Source: Endobacter medicaginis
GTDB taxonomy: Bacteria; Pseudomonadota; Alphaproteobacteria; Acetobacterales; Acetobacteraceae
Length of the DNA: 64,000 nucleotides
Direction: 5' to 3'
Assembly: GCF_014192375.1 (NCBI RefSeq)
Contig: NZ_JACHXV010000006.1
Coordinates: forward strand, 210,282 to 274,281
The position numbers were made by a program, and so were the translations under genes. The notes beneath the pieces were generated by a model. The model ran no database searches and was not told where the DNA came from. It saw nothing but the letters and a program-made list of their open reading frames with translations. Positions 21,384 through 30,076 of the stretch are shown piece after piece. Numbering within the stretch: position 1 is the first letter of the stretch; each line of letters opens with the position of its first letter.

Positions 21384-22580
21384 ATGATCACGCTGTCCGA
21401 CGTCGAGCGCGCCGCCGCGCGTATCGAAGGCAAGGTGCTGCGCACCCCGACCCTGCCTGCGGGCACGATCTCGCGCATCGTCGGCGCCGACGTCACGCTC
21501 AAGCTCGACAATCTCCAGGCGGTCGGCTCGTTCAAGGAGCGCGGGGCGGCAAATCGTCTCGCCATGCTCGGCAACGAGGAGCGGGTGCGCGGCGTGGTGG
21601 CGATGTCGGCCGGCAACCATGCCCAGGGCGTCGCGCGCCATGCCAGCCTGCTCGGCATCGACGCCACCATCGTCATGCCGCGCTTCACCCCGGTGGCGAA
21701 GGTCACCCGCACCGAGGGCTGGGGCGCGCGGGTGGTGCTGCATGGCGCGACGCTGGCCGAGGCCGCCGCGCATGCACAGCACCTGTGCGAGGCGGAGGGA
21801 CGGGTGTTTGTGCATCCGTTCGACGACGAGGCGGTGATGGCCGGCCAGGGCACGATGGCGCTGGAAATGCTCGCCGACGCCCCCGATCTCGACGTGCTGG
21901 TGATCCCGATCGGCGGCGGCGGGCTGATTTCGGGCTCGGCGGTGGCGGCGAAGGCGCTGAACCCGTCGATCGAGATCGTCGGCGTGCAGGTCGCCGGGCA
22001 TGACAGCCTCGCCGCCCATCCCGGCCCGGAACGCACCCCCACCGGCGGCTCGACCATCGCCGAGGGCATCGCCGTGATGCGCATCGGCCGCCTGCCGCTC
22101 GAGGTCGTGCGCGCGCATGTCAGCGACGTGCTGGTGGTGGACGAGGCAGAGGTTGAGAGCGCGATCGCCCTGCTTGCCGAGGGCGCGAAGCAGGTCGCCG
22201 AGGGTGCGGGTGCGGCCGCCCTGGCTGCGGTGATGGCCAACCCGGAACGCTTTGCCGGCCGCCGCGTCGGCCTGCCGGTCTGCGGCGGCAATATCGACAG
22301 CCGCATCCTCGCCAACGTGCTGCTGCGCAACCTGCTGCGCGACGGACGCCTGTTGCGGGTGCAGATGGAGATCCCCGACCGCCCCGGCGTGCTGGCCGAC
22401 ATCGCGACGAAGATCGGCAGCTCGGGGGGCAACATCATCGAGGTGTCGCACCAGCGCCTGTTCGCCTCGCCCTCGGTGCAGGCCGCCCAGCTCGAGGTGA
22501 TGGCGGAAGCGCGCGATCCCGCGCATGCGGAGGCGATCCTGGCCGCGCTGCGCGAGAGCTATGTGGTGGCGCGGGTCTGA
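21384..22580 (+). CDS. ilvA: threonine ammonia-lyase (threonine dehydratase) with ACT domain
   Basis: A PLP enzyme that converts threonine to 2-oxobutanoate, the first step to isoleucine, or that degrades threonine. The catalytic lysine is in AVGSFKERGAANRL. The phosphate-binding glycine loop is VIPIGGGGLISGSAVAAK, and the SAGNHAQGVA segment is present. Residues about 325-398 form one ACT domain (RVQMEIPDRPGVLADIATKIGSSGGNIIEV). At 398 residues with a single ACT domain it resembles the shorter class, which can be biosynthetic or catabolic. It begins 13 bases after greA. Confidence 0.94.
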   Translation: MITLSDVERAAARIEGKVLRTPTLPAGTISRIVGADVTLKLDNLQAVGSFKERGAANRLAMLGNEERVRGVVAMSAGNHAQGVARHASLLGIDATIVMPRFTPVAKVTRTEGWGARVVLHGATLAEAAAHAQHLCEAEGRVFVHPFDDEAVMAGQGTMALEMLADAPDLDVLVIPIGGGGLISGSAVAAKALNPSIEIVGVQVAGHDSLAAHPGPERTPTGGSTIAEGIAVMRIGRLPLEVVRAHVSDVLVVDEAEVESAIALLAEGAKQVAEGAGAAALAAVMANPERFAGRRVGLPVCGGNIDSRILANVLLRNLLRDGRLLRVQMEIPDRPGVLADIATKIGSSGGNIIEVSHQRLFASPSVQAAQLEVMAEARDPAHAEAILAALRESYVVARV

Positions 22581-22583
22581 GGT

Positions 22584-23135
22584 CTACTTGCCAACGTCGA
22601 TCACGGTCTGGGTCTTGACCATCGGATCGACCGAATGCAGCAAGGTGCTGAGCCCCCATTGGCGCTGATCGAAGGTCGCGTCGCTGACGATCCGGGTCAG
22701 CGTGTTGCCCTTGAAGGCCATCGTCACCGCGAACGTGACGGGATGGGTCTGGCCGCGCATGGTCAGATCGCCGACGAGATAGGTCTTGACCTGACCCTTG
22801 ACGATCTTTGGCTGGCAATGCCCGACATAGCGCATCGTCGGATGGGTATCGCCATCGAGCATCAGCCCTGACAGCATCAGGCTGCGCAGCACGGCGCTGC
22901 CGACCTTGAGCGAGTTCACGTCCATCGTCAGATCGACGTGGCAGGCCTGGGTCGAGAGATCGTAGTTCAGCTTGCCTGACACCTGCTCGAACTGCCCGTC
23001 GACATCGGTAAGCGCGGATTTCGCATGCAGCTCGGCACGGGTATTGGCCGGTGTCAGGGTCAGTTGCTGGGTCTCCGCCCGGGCAGGCAGCGCGGCCAGG
23101 CCAAGGACGACACACAGGGGCAGCAGGCGGTACAT
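22584..23135 (-). CDS. YceI-family periplasmic protein
   Basis: A 183-residue exported protein. A Sec signal peptide (MYRLLPLCVVLGLAALPARA) precedes a lipocalin-like YceI domain: NTRAELHAKSALTDVDGQFEQVSGKLNYD, then MDVNSLKVGSAVLRSLMLSGLMLDGDTHPTMRY, GDLTMRGQTHPVTFAV and a final RQWGLSTLLHSVDPMVKTQTVIDV. YceI proteins bind isoprenoid-type lipids; the physiological ligand here is unknown. The ATG at 23135 is preferred over a GTG four codons earlier. It converges on ilvA with a gap of three bases. Confidence 0.87.
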   Translation of the reverse strand: MYRLLPLCVVLGLAALPARAETQQLTLTPANTRAELHAKSALTDVDGQFEQVSGKLNYDLSTQACHVDLTMDVNSLKVGSAVLRSLMLSGLMLDGDTHPTMRYVGHCQPKIVKGQVKTYLVGDLTMRGQTHPVTFAVTMAFKGNTLTRIVSDATFDQRQWGLSTLLHSVDPMVKTQTVIDVGK

Positions 23136-23232
23136 CGGGTCTCCCACACGATCCGGATCACGCTTGCGTCAACATCCGACACGCTGGATGGTTTGCCCGG
23201 CAACCTGTGGACGGGCGGCTGGTTGTCGCGGG

Positions 23233-24780
23233 ATGACGACCTTTGCCTCCGTCGCCCGGCGCGACGACATCAAGCCCGGCCTGCCTTTGGCGGCGACACA
23301 TGGCGAGCGCAAGCTGGTTCTGCTCGACGATCGCGGAACGCTGCGCGCCTTCGATGGGCAATGCCCACATGCCAAGGCGCCGCTGGCCAAAGGGGCGATC
23401 TGCAGTGGGAAGCTGATCTGCCCGTTCCACAAGGCGGAGTTCGACATCCATACCGGTGCCATGCTCGCGCCACCCGCCCTTGCGCCGCTGAAGCAGTATC
23501 CGGTGCGCCTCGAAGGCGACGACGTTCTGGTCGGCGATACACCCCTCCCCGCCCCGTCCGGCTCGGAGGGCGGGATCGGTACGGGGCAGCATATCGTGCT
23601 CGCCGGCGCAGGCGCGGCCAGCCTGGTGGCGGCGCAGACCCTGAGGGAGAACGGATTTGCCGGCCGCATCACCATGATCGGACCGGAGGCCGCGCCGCCC
23701 TATGACCGCACCGCACTGAGCAAGGTGGTTCTGGCGGGCGACAAGCCGCTTGACGAACTTCCGCTGCTCAAGCCCGCGGCGTTCTTCGAGGACCATGCGA
23801 TCGATCGGGTCACTGCGTCGATCACCCGGCTGGACGCGCGGCACAAACGGGTCGAGTTGGAGAACGGCGACGCACTGACCTACGATGCGGCCCTGCTCGC
23901 CACCGGTTCGCGCGCGGCCGAACTCGACGTCCCCGGCGCCGATCTCCCGGGCGTGCAGATGTTGCGCAACCGCGATGATGCGGCCGCGATCATCGATGCG
24001 ATCGCCGCAAATCCCGAAATCGCGATCGTCGGCGGCGGCTTTATCAGCATCGAGGCTGCCGCTTCGTTGCGTAAGCGCGGGCTGGAGGTCACGCTGATCT
24101 CCAGCAGTCCCCTGCCGCTGGCGAACCGTTTTGGTGACCAGGTGGCAGGCGGCATTCATCACCTGCTGGCCGACAAGGGCGTCCGTTTCGTCACCGGTGA
24201 GGTCATCGCGTTCACTGGCGCAGACCGGGTCGACGGCGTACGCGTCACCGGCGGGCATGAGGTGAAGGCGGGACTGGTGCTGGTGGCGACGGGAGCAAGG
24301 CCCGTCACAGAGTTTCTCGACGGCGTCGAGCACGACGAACAGGGCGGTGTCGTGGTGTCCGATCGACTCCTGGCGGCAGACGGGCTGTATGCGGCCGGCG
24401 ACGTTGCCACCGCGCCCCTGGCAGCGACCGGCAAGCTGGCGCGGATCGAGCATTGGCGGGTCGCCGAGCAGCATGGACGACTGGCGGCGCTGAACATGCT
24501 CGGCCGTGACCTGACACTCGAACTGGTGCCGTTCTTCTGGACGTTCGTCGCTGGCAAACGGTTCGAATATCTCGGTCAGGCGAAGGACTGGGACGAGATC
24601 ATCGTCGACGGCACGCCCGAGGAGGCGAAATTCACTGCCCTGGTGGTCAAGGATGGGCATGTGGACGCGGTGATCGCCGCCGGCAACGATACCGCGACCG
24701 CACGACTGCTGCCGCACATGAATACGCGGCCGGATGTCGCGACCGCGAGGGCGATCATGTCGGGCGATAGACCGCATTGA
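23233..24780 (+). CDS. Rieske-domain FAD/NAD(P)H oxidoreductase (AIF-like ferredoxin reductase)
   Basis: A 515-residue two-part redox protein. Residues 1-105 are a Rieske [2Fe-2S] domain whose ligands are C44-x-H46 (QCPHAKAP) and C63-x2-H66 (LICPFHKAEF). Residues about 118-420 form a flavoprotein: an FAD-binding GAGAASLVAAQTL and an NAD-binding IAIVGGGFISIEAAASL, then YAAGDVATAPL, which contacts FAD. The last 95 residues are a reductase C-terminal domain. The layout matches AIFL-type proteins and ferredoxin reductases fused to a Rieske domain. The electron acceptor is unknown. The start MTTFASVARRDD is the first that gives a complete Rieske domain. Its end overlaps the aminotransferase stop by 26 bases, tail to tail. 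Confidence 0.9.
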   Translation: MTTFASVARRDDIKPGLPLAATHGERKLVLLDDRGTLRAFDGQCPHAKAPLAKGAICSGKLICPFHKAEFDIHTGAMLAPPALAPLKQYPVRLEGDDVLVGDTPLPAPSGSEGGIGTGQHIVLAGAGAASLVAAQTLRENGFAGRITMIGPEAAPPYDRTALSKVVLAGDKPLDELPLLKPAAFFEDHAIDRVTASITRLDARHKRVELENGDALTYDAALLATGSRAAELDVPGADLPGVQMLRNRDDAAAIIDAIAANPEIAIVGGGFISIEAAASLRKRGLEVTLISSSPLPLANRFGDQVAGGIHHLLADKGVRFVTGEVIAFTGADRVDGVRVTGGHEVKAGLVLVATGARPVTEFLDGVEHDEQGGVVVSDRLLAADGLYAAGDVATAPLAATGKLARIEHWRVAEQHGRLAALNMLGRDLTLELVPFFWTFVAGKRFEYLGQAKDWDEIIVDGTPEEAKFTALVVKDGHVDAVIAAGNDTATARLLPHMNTRPDVATARAIMSGDRPH

Positions 24781-25834
24781 GGGCGGCGATGGTGCGCTCG
24801 ACCTCGCTCTCGGTGCCCACGCTGATGCGGATCCATGCATCGAGCGGCGGAAACGGTCGGGCAACCTCGATGCCGTGGCCGGCAAGTGCGGTGCGCGCCT
24901 GAGCGACCGGAAGCGGGCTGCGGAAGAAGACGAAATTGGCCTTCGAATCCGAATGTTCGAGATGCAGCCTGTCGAGAGCGGCGGTCAGGCGCTGCCTGCC
25001 ATCGATGACCCGCCGTCGCACATCGGTAACCCAGTCCTGGTCGGCGAGTGCGGCGTTGGCGGCGGTGACGGCGAGGCGGCCGAGTTCATGTGGATCGCCG
25101 AAACCAGCTTTGTGCATGCTGTCGGCCAGGGATTTCGGCGCGAGCACGTAGCCGATCGGCAGCCCGGCAAGACCATAGATCTTGTCGAGCGTCCGGAACA
25201 CCGCGACATTGAGCCCCTCGCGCGTGTAGCGGACTGCGCTGTGGGCGATATCATCATATTCGATATAGGCCTCGTCGACGATCACCAGCGTGCGGCGTGC
25301 GACGTCGCGGATGAAGGCGTCGAATTCCGCTGCACCATTGGTGGTGCCGCTGGGGTTGTGCGGATTGACCAGATACACCGCACGGGTGTCGCCGATCACC
25401 GCGCGTGACAGGGCTGGCAGGTCGTTGCCGAGCTTCGCGTTCAACGGAACGCCGATCGCGACCCCGCCCTCGGGGGCGGCAGCGTCGGCGACGAGCGGAT
25501 AACCTGGCACCGAGAGTACGAATCGTCCGCCCGCCGGCGGCCTGGCGGCGAGAAACACCCCGAGCGGGCCGAGGATCTCGCCGAGAACGATCTGTTCGCG
25601 CGGCAGGTTTTCCATCGCCGCGATCCGGTCGAGCAGTGCCTGCACCGGAGCGTCGTCACCATAGCGTCCGACCAGTGGAAGCTGGCTGCGCAATGCCGCA
25701 AGCACCTTGGGCGATGGGCCGAACGGGTTTTCATTCAGCGACAGACGCGCCGGCTTGGCCAGCGCGCGGCCGACCGGCGTGGCGAACGTGGCGGTCGCGC
25801 CGGCGGCCAGCAGATGTCGTCTCGTCAGTCCCAT
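24755..25834 (-). CDS. Tat-exported PLP-dependent aminotransferase (HisC-like)
   Basis: A 359-residue class I/II aminotransferase. The N-terminus TRRHLLAAGATATFATPVGRALA is a twin-arginine signal, so the enzyme should act in the periplasm, which is unusual for a PLP enzyme. The body resembles histidinol-phosphate aminotransferase: LSLNENPFGPSPKVL, VYLVNPHNPSGT, VIVDEAYIEYDD, and the PLP lysine in TLDKIYGLAGLPIGYV. ATG 25834 is chosen because it places the twin arginines at residues 5-6. It lies ten bases after a TonB receptor on the same strand, so the two are probably co-expressed, perhaps to take up and convert an amino compound. The substrate is not known. Confidence 0.87.
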   Translation of the reverse strand: MGLTRRHLLAAGATATFATPVGRALAKPARLSLNENPFGPSPKVLAALRSQLPLVGRYGDDAPVQALLDRIAAMENLPREQIVLGEILGPLGVFLAARPPAGGRFVLSVPGYPLVADAAAPEGGVAIGVPLNAKLGNDLPALSRAVIGDTRAVYLVNPHNPSGTTNGAAEFDAFIRDVARRTLVIVDEAYIEYDDIAHSAVRYTREGLNVAVFRTLDKIYGLAGLPIGYVLAPKSLADSMHKAGFGDPHELGRLAVTAANAALADQDWVTDVRRRVIDGRQRLTAALDRLHLEHSDSKANFVFFRSPLPVAQARTALAGHGIEVARPFPPLDAWIRISVGTESEVERTIAALNAVYRPT

Positions 25835-25844
25835 CGCGCGTGCC

Positions 25845-28208
25845 TCAGAAGGTCCAGTCCATGCGTGCATAGTAGAATCCGCCATTGATGCCGATCTGGC
25901 TGAGGCTGCTGTCGTATTTCTCCGACCCGTAATAGCCGTTCTCGGGCGGGATTCGGCTCGGAGTGGCGTCGAACAGGTTGTTGGCCCCCAGTGCGACGCG
26001 CAAGGTGGCGAGCGGCCGGTAGCCGAACTCCAGATTGGTCAGCCAGCGCGGGTGATTGACGAAACGGGCGAAGTCGGTGGTCGAGTAGGCGTTGGGGCCG
26101 GAGAAATAGGTCAGTTCGTCGACCGTCTGCCCATACCGTTGCTCGTGCAGCAGCACGTCCCAGCGGTCTCGGTGCCAGCGTCCCCCGAAAATGACGCGGT
26201 TCTTCGGGGTACTGGTGGTCAGATAAGCCGCCGATTGCGCCGACAGGTCGGCCTCGCCGTTGGCAAGCGTGTTGGTATGGGTGATGCGGGTGTAGGTGGC
26301 GTTCAGCGACGCATCCCAGTCGATCGCGCCGAGCCGGCCGAGGACGGTGACATAGGTTGCGGTGAGATCGACGCCGCGCGTTCGTGTGCTGGCGGCATTG
26401 GTGAAGAACGAGGCCGAGACGTCCTGCGCATCGAGGCCGGGATCAACGGCGATTCCCTGCAGGCGAAGTGCTGCGATCGCCGCCTCGCCCGCGACTCCGG
26501 GACCGCTGACGATGCGGTCGCGGATGGCGATCTGGTAGGCGTCGAGTGTGAGGTGCAGGTCGCGCAACGGCGTGAACACCAGCCCGGCGGTGAGGTTGGT
26601 CGCATTCTCGGGCTTGAGCGCGTTGGCACCCAGCAGGGCGGCGGCGGCCGAGTTGGCCGGCAGCGTGCCCGACGCGCTGTCGGGGCCGACAGCAAGGGCG
26701 CTGTAGAATTCGTTGGCGAGGCTGGGCGCGCGGGTGCCGCTGCTGATCGTGGCGCGCAGGGCGAGTCTCGGCGTGAGGTCGTAGCGCGTGGAGAGCTTGC
26801 CGTTCCAGGTGTTGCCGAAATCGGTGTAGTGCTCGTACCGTCCGGCCGCATCGACCTGCCAGGCACGGGTCAGATGACCCGAAAGGTCGAGATAGGCGCT
26901 GTAGACGACGCGCGAATGCGGGCCGGCATCGGTGGGCAGCAGACCCGCCTGCGCCTGCGAGCCGCCGTAGAGATACGAGGCCGGGCTGCCGGCGCCGGTC
27001 CCATAGGTTTCGAAACGGTGCTCGATGCCGCCGGCGACGTTGAGCGGAAACGCCCAGTGCGGAACGTGGAAGGCGCGGCTGAGATCGAGATCGTCGTTGA
27101 GCTGGGTGGCGGAGAAATCCGCCAGATGCACAAAGAGCGGCGTCGAGCCGGTCGCGGCAAGCAGGCCGGTATTGGCGGTGTTGCGCAGATTGTTGTCGAG
27201 GAAGTCGCCACCGTAGCTCGAGCTGAGATCCCAGCGCCAGCCGAGCAGATCATGGCCACGAACACCGAGGGCGGAGGAGAAATCGTTCTCGTGAGTGGTC
27301 TGGTGCGGGGTGAAGCCGCCAGGATAGATCGAAGGCAGGCGGCTCGGCAGCCGGTAGACCTGGGTGATGTCGGTGAAGCGGTAGGCGTAGGTGGCGCTGG
27401 CATAGAGTTCGGGGCCGTCGGCGAGGTCATAGCCGGCATTGGCTCCGGCCACGTAGCGGGTCGAGCCGGGGGTGCCGAGGATCTTGGTCACCACCGTCCC
27501 GGTGCGGCTGTCAGGGCCGTTGCGAACCGTGCGGTCGGCGTGGCGGTAGTCCAGGCTGAGGTCGAGGAACCCGCCCGAGCCCAGGGCGAACCCGCGCTCG
27601 GCGCCGGCACGGGCGGTGAAACCGTCGCCGGGGTAGAACTGCCCGGTCTCACCAGCGACATGTGTGCCGTGATCGCGGGCCTTGAGGATGACGTTGACCA
27701 CGCCGGCGATCGCGTCCGACCCATACTGCGCCGAGGCGCCGTCGCGCAGCACTTCGACGTGATCGATCAGCAGCGGCGGAACCAGATCGAGATCGACAGG
27801 CGTCGCCCCGTCGGCGAAGCCCTGGATGTAGATGAAGGCGGTCGAGTGCCGCCGCCGTCCGTTGACCAGGACCAGCGTCTGGTCCGGGTTCAGGCCGCGA
27901 AGCGAGATGAAATCGGTCGGCGCTCCATCGAAGATGCCGACGGCGGGACGCGTGACCGACGGCAGCAGCTGCGACAGCGCATCGGTGAGGTTGGTCTGGC
28001 CGGTGCCGGCGAGGTCGCGAGCGGTGAGGACGTCGATCGGGGAGAAGCTGTCACGGGCGAGCCGTCCGGGCTCGCGCGTGCCGGTGACGACGACGTTCTC
28101 GGTGGTGGTGGCCGGCGTGGTTTGCGCGTGCACCGCCGGCGGTAGCGCGACGAACGCCGAAACGACTGCGAGATTGCGCCACGCCGACACCACACGATCT
28201 CCCGACAC
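25845..28208 (-). CDS. TonB-dependent outer-membrane receptor
   Basis: A 787-residue outer-membrane transporter powered by TonB-ExbBD. The GTG start is followed by a signal peptide (LAVVSAFVALPPAVHAQ) and the TonB-box region (ENVVVTGTREPGRL). The plug domain, about residues 45-165, is marked by FISLRGLNPDQTLVLVNGRRRHSTA and VEVLRDGASAQYGSDAIAGVVNVILK. The rest is a 22-strand-type barrel ending in an aromatic residue (YYARMDWTF), as outer-membrane assembly requires. This is the iron-complex/cobalamin/peptide type; the ligand cannot be told. The adjacent Tat-exported aminotransferase suggests a nitrogen-containing substrate. The DNA just upstream has short perfect palindromes. Confidence 0.93.
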   Translation of the reverse strand: MSGDRVVSAWRNLAVVSAFVALPPAVHAQTTPATTTENVVVTGTREPGRLARDSFSPIDVLTARDLAGTGQTNLTDALSQLLPSVTRPAVGIFDGAPTDFISLRGLNPDQTLVLVNGRRRHSTAFIYIQGFADGATPVDLDLVPPLLIDHVEVLRDGASAQYGSDAIAGVVNVILKARDHGTHVAGETGQFYPGDGFTARAGAERGFALGSGGFLDLSLDYRHADRTVRNGPDSRTGTVVTKILGTPGSTRYVAGANAGYDLADGPELYASATYAYRFTDITQVYRLPSRLPSIYPGGFTPHQTTHENDFSSALGVRGHDLLGWRWDLSSSYGGDFLDNNLRNTANTGLLAATGSTPLFVHLADFSATQLNDDLDLSRAFHVPHWAFPLNVAGGIEHRFETYGTGAGSPASYLYGGSQAQAGLLPTDAGPHSRVVYSAYLDLSGHLTRAWQVDAAGRYEHYTDFGNTWNGKLSTRYDLTPRLALRATISSGTRAPSLANEFYSALAVGPDSASGTLPANSAAAALLGANALKPENATNLTAGLVFTPLRDLHLTLDAYQIAIRDRIVSGPGVAGEAAIAALRLQGIAVDPGLDAQDVSASFFTNAASTRTRGVDLTATYVTVLGRLGAIDWDASLNATYTRITHTNTLANGEADLSAQSAAYLTTSTPKNRVIFGGRWHRDRWDVLLHEQRYGQTVDELTYFSGPNAYSTTDFARFVNHPRWLTNLEFGYRPLATLRVALGANNLFDATPSRIPPENGYYGSEKYDSSLSQIGINGGFYYARMDWTF

Positions 28209-28226
28209 GGTCGCGCGACCACGTGG
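28209..28226. repeat. adjacent short palindromes upstream of the TonB receptor
   Basis: GGTCGCGCGACC (28209-28220) runs into CCACGTGG (28219-28226), both perfectly self-complementary, immediately before the receptor GTG. They could bind a dimeric regulator or form an mRNA hairpin over the start, but GC-rich DNA makes such short palindromes fairly common. Confidence 0.35.
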
Positions 28227-28317
28227 TTGCGGTCGCGCAAGGAGATCGACTCATCGCATGCAGTGGACCGATCTGCAAGCGTGCTGGTCTGTATGCACTA
28301 TTGTTGGTCGTGTTGTA

Positions 28318-28548
28318 TTATGGCTGCAGCTGCGCCGCCTCGTCCTCGACCGTGAAGCCCACCTTGAGCGTCACCTGCGTGTAGACGACCTTGCCGTCCT
28401 CGATCTGACCGCGGGTCTCGATCACCTGGAACCAGCGCAGGTGGCGGATGGTCTTCGACGCCTTGGCGATGGCGGCGGCGATGGCGGCGTCGACACCGGT
28501 CTCGGAGGACCCGACCAGTTCGACGACCCGGTAGACATGATCGCTCAT
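28318..28548 (-). CDS. dodecin (flavin-storage protein)
   Basis: A 76-residue protein that matches dodecin over its whole length: [65 protein letters not shown]. Dodecins assemble into hollow dodecamers that bind flavins or CoA in the cytoplasm and protect or buffer them. The tryptophan in LRWFQV is the residue that stacks on bound flavin in the family. GGGAGAAC precedes the ATG. It is followed by the TonB receptor after about 110 bases and preceded by the DUF779 gene with a 37-base gap. Confidence 0.94.
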   Translation of the reverse strand: MSDHVYRVVELVGSSETGVDAAIAAAIAKASKTIRHLRWFQVIETRGQIEDGKVVYTQVTLKVGFTVEDEAAQLQP

Positions 28549-28585
28549 GACGTTCTCCCTGATGAGAAACCGTCAACGAGGCAGG

Positions 28586-28972
28586 TCAGGCAGGGTTCGC
28601 CAGCGCCTCCTGTTCGGCGGCGGTGAAGACGCGACCGCGGGTGAGGAAGCGTCGTTCGCGGCCGTTGTCGAGGCTGAACATGCCGCCTCGACCCGGCACC
28701 ACGTCGAGGATGAGTTGCGTGTGCGCCCAGGCACGTCCCTGGGCGGCGCCGATATAGACCGGCGCGCCGCCGACCTCGCCGAGCAGGATGTCGCCCTCGC
28801 CCAGGCGGAAGCCGCCGAGCGGATAGCACATCGGCGAGGAGCCGTCGCAGCAGCCGCCGGATTGATGGAACATCACCTCGCCGTGCTCCGCCCTGATCTC
28901 GTCGATCAGGGCGAGGGCGGCGTCGGTGGCGACGACGCGCGGGGGCCGCGTCGCCACCGCCGTGTCGGTCAC
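28586..28972 (-). CDS. DUF779 family protein
   Basis: A 128-residue protein of family DUF779, typically encoded beside aldehyde dehydrogenase genes. Diagnostic segments are MFHQSGGCCDGSSPMCYPLGGFRLG, with the Cys-Cys pair and third Cys, then GDILLGEVGGAPVYIG and THTQ-like WAHTQLILDVVPGRGGMFSLD. The cysteines could bind metal, but the function is unknown. The GTG start overlaps the alcohol dehydrogenase stop as GTGA, so it is translationally coupled to it and belongs to the aldehyde/alcohol operon. Confidence 0.9.
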   Translation of the reverse strand: MTDTAVATRPPRVVATDAALALIDEIRAEHGEVMFHQSGGCCDGSSPMCYPLGGFRLGEGDILLGEVGGAPVYIGAAQGRAWAHTQLILDVVPGRGGMFSLDNGRERRFLTRGRVFTAAEQEALANPA

Positions 28973-30003
28973 GAGGCCGTCAGGTCCATCACCACGCGGC
29001 CCTGGATCTTGCCCTTGTGCATGCGCTCGAAGATCGTGTTGATGTCGTCGAGCTTCGCCTTCTCGATATGGGCGCGGACCTTGCCCTGTGTCGCGAAGTC
29101 GATCGACTCCTGAAGATCGAGCCGGGTGCCGACGATCGAGCCGCGTACGGTGATGCCATTGAGCACCAGACCGAAGATGTTGAGCGGGAAGTCGCCCGGC
29201 GGCAGGCCGTTGAACGCCACGGTGCCGCCGCGTGCGACCACGCCGATCGCCTGCTCGAACGCCTTCTCGCTCACCGCGGTGACCAGCACGCCGTTCACGC
29301 CGCCGCCGGTCTCGCGCTTGATGATTTCCGAGGGGTTCTCGTTGCGGGCATTGACGGTGATGCTCGCACCCAGCTTGCGGGCGAGATCGAGCTTGGCATC
29401 GTCGACGTCGATCGCCGCCACGTTGAAGCCCATCGCCTTGGCATACTGCACGGCAAGATGGCCCAGGCCGCCGATGCCGCTGATCGCGACATAGTCGCCG
29501 GGCTTGGCGTCGGTCATCTTGAGGCCCTTGTAGACCGTCACACCGGCGCACAGGATCGGCGCGATCTCGTTGAAATCGACATTGCCCGGCAGATGGCCGA
29601 CATAGTTCGGATCGGCGACCACATAGTCGGCGAAACCGCCATTGACGGAGTAGCCGGTATTCTGCTGGCTCTCGCACAGCGTCTCCCAGCCGCCGAGGCA
29701 GTGTTTGCAGTAACCGCAGGCCGAATACAGCCACGGCACGCCGACCCGGTCGCCTTCCTTGACGTGCTTCACACCCGCGCCGACGGCGGAGACGAAACCG
29801 ACGCCCTCATGGCCGGGGATGAAGGGCGGATTCGGCTTGACCGGCCAATCGCCATCGGCCGCATGCAGGTCGGTATGGCACACGCCGGAAGCCTGCACGG
29901 CAACCTGGATCTGGCCCGGCCCGACTTCGGGGATCGGAACCTCATCAATGGTGAGCGGCTTGCCGAATTCGCGCACAACCGCAGCCTTCATGGTCTTTGC
30001 CAT
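28969..30003 (-). CDS. adhP: zinc-dependent alcohol dehydrogenase (AdhP type)
   Basis: A 344-residue medium-chain alcohol dehydrogenase, oxidising ethanol-like alcohols or reducing aldehydes with NAD(P). Catalytic zinc ligands are C42 (SGVCHTDLHAADGDWP), H65 (FIPGHEGVG) and C152. The structural-zinc cysteines are C96, C99, C102 and C110 (ACGYCKHCLGGWETLC). The Rossmann fold reads ISGIGGLGHLAVQYAKAMG. MAKTMKAAVVREFGKPL at 30003 is the normal N-terminus, so the longer open frame to 30060 is not used. It sits between an aldehyde dehydrogenase and DUF779 on the same strand, so the two dehydrogenases can carry an alcohol through aldehyde to acid. Confidence 0.94.
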   Translation of the reverse strand: MAKTMKAAVVREFGKPLTIDEVPIPEVGPGQIQVAVQASGVCHTDLHAADGDWPVKPNPPFIPGHEGVGFVSAVGAGVKHVKEGDRVGVPWLYSACGYCKHCLGGWETLCESQQNTGYSVNGGFADYVVADPNYVGHLPGNVDFNEIAPILCAGVTVYKGLKMTDAKPGDYVAISGIGGLGHLAVQYAKAMGFNVAAIDVDDAKLDLARKLGASITVNARNENPSEIIKRETGGGVNGVLVTAVSEKAFEQAIGVVARGGTVAFNGLPPGDFPLNIFGLVLNGITVRGSIVGTRLDLQESIDFATQGKVRAHIEKAKLDDINTIFERMHKGKIQGRVVMDLTAS

Positions 30004-30076
30004 GGGACGTCTCCTCTGTCTTTGGTCTGATGGGCTCGAAGAAGGCCCGAAGGTCTGCAATCCTCCGGGCGGGCTT

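Noticed and set aside
25707..28145. An 812-codon plus-strand frame over the TonB receptor
   Set aside because: Antisense shadow of the receptor and aminotransferase, with repetitive Gly/Arg/Glu/Val composition only.
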